Made by a program: the position numbers and the translations under genes
Part shown: positions 60,065-64,000 of the stretch, in pieces
Position numbering within the stretch: position 1 is the first letter of the stretch
Layout of the letters: the number at the start of each line of letters is the position of its first letter
Assembly: GCA_002842495.1 (NCBI GenBank)
Contig: PHDB01000002.1
Location: 1-64,000, forward strand
Direction of reading: 5' to 3'
DNA: 64,000 nt
Origin: Bacteroidetes bacterium HGW-Bacteroidetes-6
Lineage (GTDB): Bacteria; Bacteroidota; Bacteroidia; Bacteroidales; DTU049
The notes under the pieces: generated by a model
Database searches by the model: none
What the model was told of the DNA's origin: nothing
Seen by the model: the letters and a program-made list of their open reading frames with translations, nothing else

Positions 60065-60949
60065 ATGAACTTTTCGCTCAAAACGTATTCGGAACTGCAT
60101 TTTGTGGTTTTTTTGCTGGGGTTTACCGGAATCCTTGGAAAACTTATTTCGCTCCCTGCACCACAATTGGTTGTTTTCAGAATGTTTATTGCTCTTGTAA
60201 CACTGTTTGTGATACTGAAAGTTCAGAAAATGAATCTCAAGATATCACGCAAAATTTTGTTTTCGACCCTTGGTGTCGGCCTTGTTGTAGCTGGTCACTG
60301 GACTACATTTTTCCTGGCTATTAAGCTCTCAAATGTTTCGGTTGGTTTGGGGTTGCTTGGTGTTGGCACTCTGTTCACCGCTTTGCTCGAACCACTGATT
60401 CTGCGGCAGCGCTTTTCGTGGTTCGATATACTTACCGGAATTGTCATTATTGCGGGAATTTACATTATTTTTCGATTCGAGAGCAGGTACGTTGAGGGTA
60501 TTATCATTGCAATCGTTTCCTATTTCCTGTCGTCGATGTTTAGTGTTTTAAACAAAAAACTTTCCAACGAAACGCCAGGTCAAATTCTAAGTTTATACGA
60601 AATGCTGTTCGGCCTTTTCTTTGCTTCCGTTGCCATGCCATTTTTTGTACCCGATGTGTTTTCATCGTTCTGGCCTGGAACCGAAGATATGTTTTACCTG
60701 CTTGTTCTGGGATCGGTTTGCACTGCATATGCATTTACGGCAGCTATCAGACTCATGAAAGAGCTTTCTGCCTATTTTGTGGTTCTTCACATTAATCTTG
60801 AACCTGTGTATGCTATTTTACTTGCTTATTTCATTTTTGGCGATTCCGAGTATATGTCGGGAGGTTTCTATCTTGGAGCTTCGCTTATTTTTGTGTCGGT
60901 ATTGCTATATCCTATGTTGTCTCGTTTTCGCAAAAAGACAATTATTTAA
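60065..60949 (+). CDS. EamA/DMT-family transporter
   Basis: The protein is 294 aa from the ATG at 60065 and has ten hydrophobic helices arranged as two EamA repeats (about 10-145 and 155-285). The end of repeat 1 has LGVGTLFTALLEPLILRQRFSWFD and that of repeat 2 HINLEPVYAILLAYFIFGDSE, the typical LxPxxxxLL...GE-like positions of DMT carriers. Members export amino acids, metabolites or drugs; the substrate is not known. It stands alone with its own promoter. Confidence 0.9.
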   Translation: MNFSLKTYSELHFVVFLLGFTGILGKLISLPAPQLVVFRMFIALVTLFVILKVQKMNLKISRKILFSTLGVGLVVAGHWTTFFLAIKLSNVSVGLGLLGVGTLFTALLEPLILRQRFSWFDILTGIVIIAGIYIIFRFESRYVEGIIIAIVSYFLSSMFSVLNKKLSNETPGQILSLYEMLFGLFFASVAMPFFVPDVFSSFWPGTEDMFYLLVLGSVCTAYAFTAAIRLMKELSAYFVVLHINLEPVYAILLAYFIFGDSEYMSGGFYLGASLIFVSVLLYPMLSRFRKKTII

Positions 60950-61009
60950 CACTTACATTGTTTATCGGCTTGGTTTTTATTGCTATTTTAGCATACTAAA
61001 AACCAGCAT

Positions 61010-61492
61010 ATGAAAAAATCAATTACTTTTTCCTTGGTGCTTTTTGCACTTATGTTGACCAGTTCAGCTTTTGGACAGGATTGGCGAAGCTTTACCTGGG
61101 ACGATTACATGACCAAATTTAAAATCCCCAGCGATTTTGAAGTTACAACAAACACAGCCGAGAAATTCAGTGCCACTAATGGCAAAATAACATTATCTAT
61201 TTATCCGCGCGAAGATGAAAACCTCGAATGGGACGAAATGGAAGACGCTCTTCAGAAGTGGGCCGATGACAATGAGGTTGAAAACCAAACCGAAATTATT
61301 GAGCTCGACGAAGAAAAAATGAATGGCTATTGGGGTGTTCTGATAGAAGGCACCAAAAACGATTATTCGGTTGGGCAGATGCTGCTTGTTGACCCTGATT
61401 TCACCGAAATAAGTCTCTATGTATGGGTTGCTTACGATTCGGATCAGGTTGATACTGTTATCGAAATGCTTATGTCGTTTGAGCCTATGTAA
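61010..61492 (+). CDS. Secreted protein of unknown function
   Basis: This 160-aa protein has a signal peptide (1-22, ending SSAFGQ). The mature part starts WRSFTWDDYMTKFKIPSDFEV and is acidic (EDENLEWDEMEDALQKWADDNEV), with a beta strand end ISLYVWVAYDSDQVDTVIEML. I do not recognise a family. The pattern resembles small periplasmic proteins that fold like the PsbP/YpmB-type single domain, but this is a guess. A terminator follows at 61508. Confidence 0.75.
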   Translation: MKKSITFSLVLFALMLTSSAFGQDWRSFTWDDYMTKFKIPSDFEVTTNTAEKFSATNGKITLSIYPREDENLEWDEMEDALQKWADDNEVENQTEIIELDEEKMNGYWGVLIEGTKNDYSVGQMLLVDPDFTEISLYVWVAYDSDQVDTVIEMLMSFEPM

Positions 61493-61507
61493 AACGTTGT
61501 CTAAAAC

Positions 61508-61545
61508 AAAAAGCCGGTTGAATAGTCTTCGCCGGCTTTTTTATT
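61508..61545 (+). terminator. Rho-independent terminator
   Basis: AAAAGCCGG / CCGGCTTTT is a GC-rich stem with a loop of about 14 bases, followed by TTTTTT. It lies 16 bases after the stop of the gene at 61010. Confidence 0.8.
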
Positions 61546-61618
61546 TACATTAATTTCATCAATTTATACGCTTTTGCATTCAAAAACGTTTATCTTGTAA
61601 CGAACAAAACCAGAAGCT

Positions 61619-62317
61619 ATGAAAAACTCTGTACTTTTTTTTGCAACAGCCCTGCTTTTTCTCGCGAGTAATTTATTTGTTCAGGCCCAGGATCTTATTC
61701 CAACCGACGAAAAAGCACTGATAACGGTTGTTGTTCACCCTGACGGGCAACCCAATGCTGTTGGTGAAACTGTGATTTTTAAAAGCCAGAAAACAGGAAA
61801 ATCGTATTCTGTAATTACCGGATCAGATGCACAGGCCAAACTTTTACTTCCCGAGGGCGACACATACGAAATCTCGTACAAGGATTTTTTGATGAAAAAG
61901 GACTACTCTCTTATGGAAGTTCCTGCTGAACCCGGAATTGTTTACTATGATGTTGAAGTCATCTACACCCCTTCCAAAATTTTTAAACTCGAAAATGTAT
62001 ATTTCGATTTTGCAAAAGCAACACTGCGACCCGAATCGTATCCTTCGTTGAACGAACTAGCCGATTTACTCAAGGCAAAACCAACAATGACTATCGAAGT
62101 AGGTGGGCACACTGACGATGTAGGCGACGACCAGTCGAATATGGTGCTATCGCAACAGCGCGCCGATGCTGTTCGAAACTACCTGATCGGCAAAGGAATT
62201 CCATCGGGTCGTGTTCAAGCCAAAGGCTATGGCGAAACCGTGCCGGTTGCTTCAGGTACCAGCGACGATGCCCGTCAAAAAAACCGCAGAACCGAGGTTA
62301 AAATACTCACACAATAA
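61619..62317 (+). CDS. OmpA-family protein
   Basis: The protein is 232 aa with a signal peptide (1-23, ending FVQAQ) and a short beta-sandwich region (about 30-115). An OmpA-like peptidoglycan-binding domain follows (about 118-232: ENVYFDFAKATLRPESYPSL, VGGHTDDVGDDQSNMVLSQQRADAV, AKGYGETVPVAS, NRRTEVKI). The Asp and Arg residues that bind diaminopimelate are present. It lacks an N-terminal transmembrane barrel, so it is probably a periplasmic or peripheral outer-membrane protein that contacts peptidoglycan. Confidence 0.92.
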   Translation: MKNSVLFFATALLFLASNLFVQAQDLIPTDEKALITVVVHPDGQPNAVGETVIFKSQKTGKSYSVITGSDAQAKLLLPEGDTYEISYKDFLMKKDYSLMEVPAEPGIVYYDVEVIYTPSKIFKLENVYFDFAKATLRPESYPSLNELADLLKAKPTMTIEVGGHTDDVGDDQSNMVLSQQRADAVRNYLIGKGIPSGRVQAKGYGETVPVASGTSDDARQKNRRTEVKILTQ

Positions 62318-62380
62318 TCTTGATTTAAAAATTTCCAATTGATTATCACGCAACTCTCTCTCTCACGACCTCTTCTTCTT

Positions 62381-63115
62381 TCAATGCCAAATAAAAAGCC
62401 ATTTCACGCTTTTGTATAATCCAATGGCAACATAGCCAAGTATTCCGGGCTGTGTTCGTTCGGTAAGCGAAACATTGATAAGTGAATAATCAACTTGCTG
62501 TTTGTAGTTGTTTTTTTGCATTTCCAGCAAATCGATTTCTTTGTTAAGCCGTTCCAATTCTTTTTCAACTTCGAGTGCGGCTTTAACATCTTCGGCTTTT
62601 GACAACAATTCCAGATAGCGGGTCCGAGCCTTATACGCATTATCGAGGCGAATTGTCAAATTGTTGTATTCCATGGTGATATCGGTTCCGTACACATTTT
62701 TTGAAGTCATCTTACCCATCTTTTGCAAATCGGCCAGAGCCTTGTCAAGGTTTTCCGATTTCACCCGAATTGATGTGTAGCTATTGCTTACTGAAACGAC
62801 ATATCCCTCGTATTTTTTTGCCGTAGCAATAATGCTGGAATTTGCCGAATCGATATTTCTAACCGTAACATCAATCCGGGCGTTATAAATAATCATTTGG
62901 CTGACATTAAAAGCCTGATTGCTTTCTTCGGAACTCAAGTCTGCTTTACCTCCACTCATATCGCCGTATTGCGCAGGAATACCTCCGGCAACAGAAGCCA
63001 TGTCGGATCCATAACGTGTGTTGGAGTAATAAGATGATGACGAACGGTATCGCGCACTGGTGTTGCAAGCCGAGAGTAAAGCGGCTACTACAAAAACAAA
63101 AAGTATTGATTTCAT
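62381..63115 (-). CDS. DUF4349 lipoprotein
   Basis: The protein is 244 aa with a lipobox LLSACNTS (Cys17), a Ser/Tyr-rich linker, and a DUF4349 domain (about 70-240). The domain has MIIYNARIDVTVRNIDSANSS, YVVSVSNSYTSIRVKSENLDKAL and a long coiled coil (about 150-205: LELLSKAEDVKAALEVEKEL to EIDLLEMQKNNYKQQ), then INVSLTERTQPG and a final hydrophobic segment. DUF4349 lipoproteins are found in many bacteria without a known role. It is convergent with the OmpA gene. Confidence 0.9.
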   Translation of the reverse strand: MKSILFVFVVAALLSACNTSARYRSSSSYYSNTRYGSDMASVAGGIPAQYGDMSGGKADLSSEESNQAFNVSQMIIYNARIDVTVRNIDSANSSIIATAKKYEGYVVSVSNSYTSIRVKSENLDKALADLQKMGKMTSKNVYGTDITMEYNNLTIRLDNAYKARTRYLELLSKAEDVKAALEVEKELERLNKEIDLLEMQKNNYKQQVDYSLINVSLTERTQPGILGYVAIGLYKSVKWLFIWH

Positions 63116-63156
63116 CTTTTTTGATGCAATTTACAAAAATTGAATTATCAAACAAA

Positions 63157-63188
63157 AAAAGCACTCTTCCATAAGAAAAAGTGCTTTT
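63157..63188 (-). terminator. Terminator after the BI-1 gene
   Basis: AAAAGCACT and AGTGCTTTT pair over nine bases, with T-rich sequence on the minus-strand exit. It lies 20 bases after the stop of the BI-1 family gene and separates it from the DUF4349 gene. Confidence 0.7.
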
Positions 63189-63207
63189 AGTATTATTCCG
63201 GAAATGA

Positions 63208-63927
63208 TTAACGGCGACTCAGCAAGCGCAGAATCAACAAGAAAAGATTGATAAAGTTCAAATAAAGTCTCAAGGCGCTCATGATAGCCATTTTGCGACC
63301 CGTTTCGGGATTTGCCATAGCATATTGTCCGTCTTGTTTTATGCGTTGCATATCGTAGGCGATAAGTCCAGTGAACACCAATACGCCAACTACGCAAATA
63401 ACCAGATCCATCATGTCGTTGTGCATAAACAGGTTTACCGCACTTGCTATGATAATACCAAAAAGACCCATTATCATGATGTTTCCAAAACGTGTTAGAT
63501 CAATTTTGGTTGTATAGCCTGCAATAGCCATAACGGCAAACAAGCCGCTGGAAATTGCAAACGCCAGAAAAATAGTTCCCAGCTGAAATGCCAGAAAAAC
63601 AAAACCCAAGCTGGCTCCCATTAACGCAGAATAAATCAGAAAAACAACCGTTAAAGCAGGAGCCGAAAGTTTGTTGTAGCCCAAAGACATCAGTAAAACA
63701 AGTCCAAATGGAGCAAACATAACAATCCAGCCAAGAGGTGTGAATCCCGACGAACCATACAAAAGTCGTATAAGAGAAATCTGTGTCCCAAACAAATAAG
63801 CAACAACTGCGGTAATAATAAGAGCTGCAAACATCCATGTAAAGACATTTGCCACAAAACCGGCTTTTATGCCAGTGTTTTCGCGGGTAAACACCTGCGG
63901 TTCGGAATTGGAGAATTGACTATCCAT
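63208..63927 (-). CDS. Bax inhibitor-1 / YccA family membrane protein
   Basis: This 239-aa protein has seven transmembrane helices in the BI-1 pattern: a soluble N-terminus, ANVFTWMFAALIITAVVAYLFG as the first helix, then GASLGFVFLAF and VFTGLIAYDMQRIKQ, the conserved TxxYDxQxI-like segment. Members are pH-dependent calcium-leak channels or stress proteins in the inner membrane. The function in Bacteroidota is not known. A TAATTTTG -7 element lies at 63944-63951 and a terminator follows the gene, so it is a single-gene unit. Confidence 0.94.
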   Translation of the reverse strand: MDSQFSNSEPQVFTRENTGIKAGFVANVFTWMFAALIITAVVAYLFGTQISLIRLLYGSSGFTPLGWIVMFAPFGLVLLMSLGYNKLSAPALTVVFLIYSALMGASLGFVFLAFQLGTIFLAFAISSGLFAVMAIAGYTTKIDLTRFGNIMIMGLFGIIIASAVNLFMHNDMMDLVICVVGVLVFTGLIAYDMQRIKQDGQYAMANPETGRKMAIMSALRLYLNFINLFLLILRLLSRR

Positions 63928-63943
63928 ACCTTTTGTTTTTTTT

Positions 63944-63951
63944 CAAAATTA
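63944..63951 (-). promoter_or_regulatory. -7 element (TAATTTTG) of the BI-1 gene
   Basis: An exact TAnnTTTG match lies 16 bases before the ATG at 63927. Confidence 0.45.
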
Positions 63952-64000
63952 AAAAATCTTTTGATACTGATCTATTTAAAAAAGTTCTAAAACCCAATTT

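Noticed and set aside
1-64000. CRISPR arrays, rRNA, tRNA, prophage or complete insertion sequence
   Set aside because: No regularly spaced direct repeats, rRNA-like stretches, integrase, or transposase with terminal repeats was seen on either strand.

Overview
The window is typical Bacteroidota (class Bacteroidia) chromosome. The evidence is several very large secreted proteins with PKD or Ig-like repeats and type IX secretion (T9SS) C-terminal domains, SusD-free but CarboxypepD_reg/DUF5686-type outer-membrane proteins, membrane-bound LytTR regulators, lipocalin-like lipoproteins, and TAnnTTTG -7 promoter elements just upstream of many starts. Formate dehydrogenase and a ferredoxin-nitroreductase suggest an anaerobe. 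I cannot place it to genus. No rRNA, tRNA, CRISPR array or complete insertion sequence was seen.

Layout. 1-2256: 3' -truncated secreted repeat protein (minus). 2714-4240: efp and an lpxD-type acyltransferase. 4276-11011: surface-polysaccharide block 1 (O-antigen ligase/polymerase, two Wzz-like proteins, methyltransferase, flippase, GT4). 10993-13674: elbB, two small lipoproteins, a TSUP transporter. 13719-17083: gatD-gatE, the archaeal-type Glu-tRNA(Gln) amidotransferase. 17182-19908: a solitary formate dehydrogenase catalytic subunit. 20434-27362: DUF5686 outer-membrane protein, a PAS histidine kinase and a LamG/PKD T9SS protein. 27457-44767: surface-polysaccharide block 2 (Wzm/Wzt ABC exporter, Wzx flippase, asparagine synthetase, several glycosyltransferases, two FkbM methyltransferases, two acyltransferase-3 proteins, a KdsC-like HAD). 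44811-49020: a CcrA-like subclass B1 metallo-beta-lactamase, a ferredoxin-nitroreductase and a Ycf48-repeat T9SS protein. 49262-56451: a possible 31-aa membrane peptide, a TPR/7TM/LytTR regulator, a large secreted protein, a secreted protein of unknown role and a SiaB-SiaC signalling pair. 56556-59803: lipoprotein, radA, MBL-fold hydrolase and nitroreductase in one probable operon. 60065-63927: EamA transporter, secreted protein, OmpA-like protein, DUF4349 lipoprotein, BI-1 protein.

How the genes fit together. The two polysaccharide blocks supply sugar transfer, modification (O-acyl, methyl, amide), translocation (Wzx and Wzm/Wzt), chain-length control and ligation for a lipopolysaccharide or capsule; in Bacteroidota an A-LPS is also the anchor for T9SS cargo such as the proteins at 24231 and 46540.

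The most unusual items are: (i) a GIY-YIG nuclease gene at 38625 bracketed by inverted copies of a palindromic element that recurs at 39029 and 59937 with compensatory base changes, which looks like a small mobile unit; (ii) archaeal-type GatDE in a bacterium; (iii) a B1 metallo-beta-lactamase with an intact active site; (iv) a SiaB-SiaC pair without its usual phosphatase and cyclase partners nearby; (v) a small promoter-linked membrane peptide.
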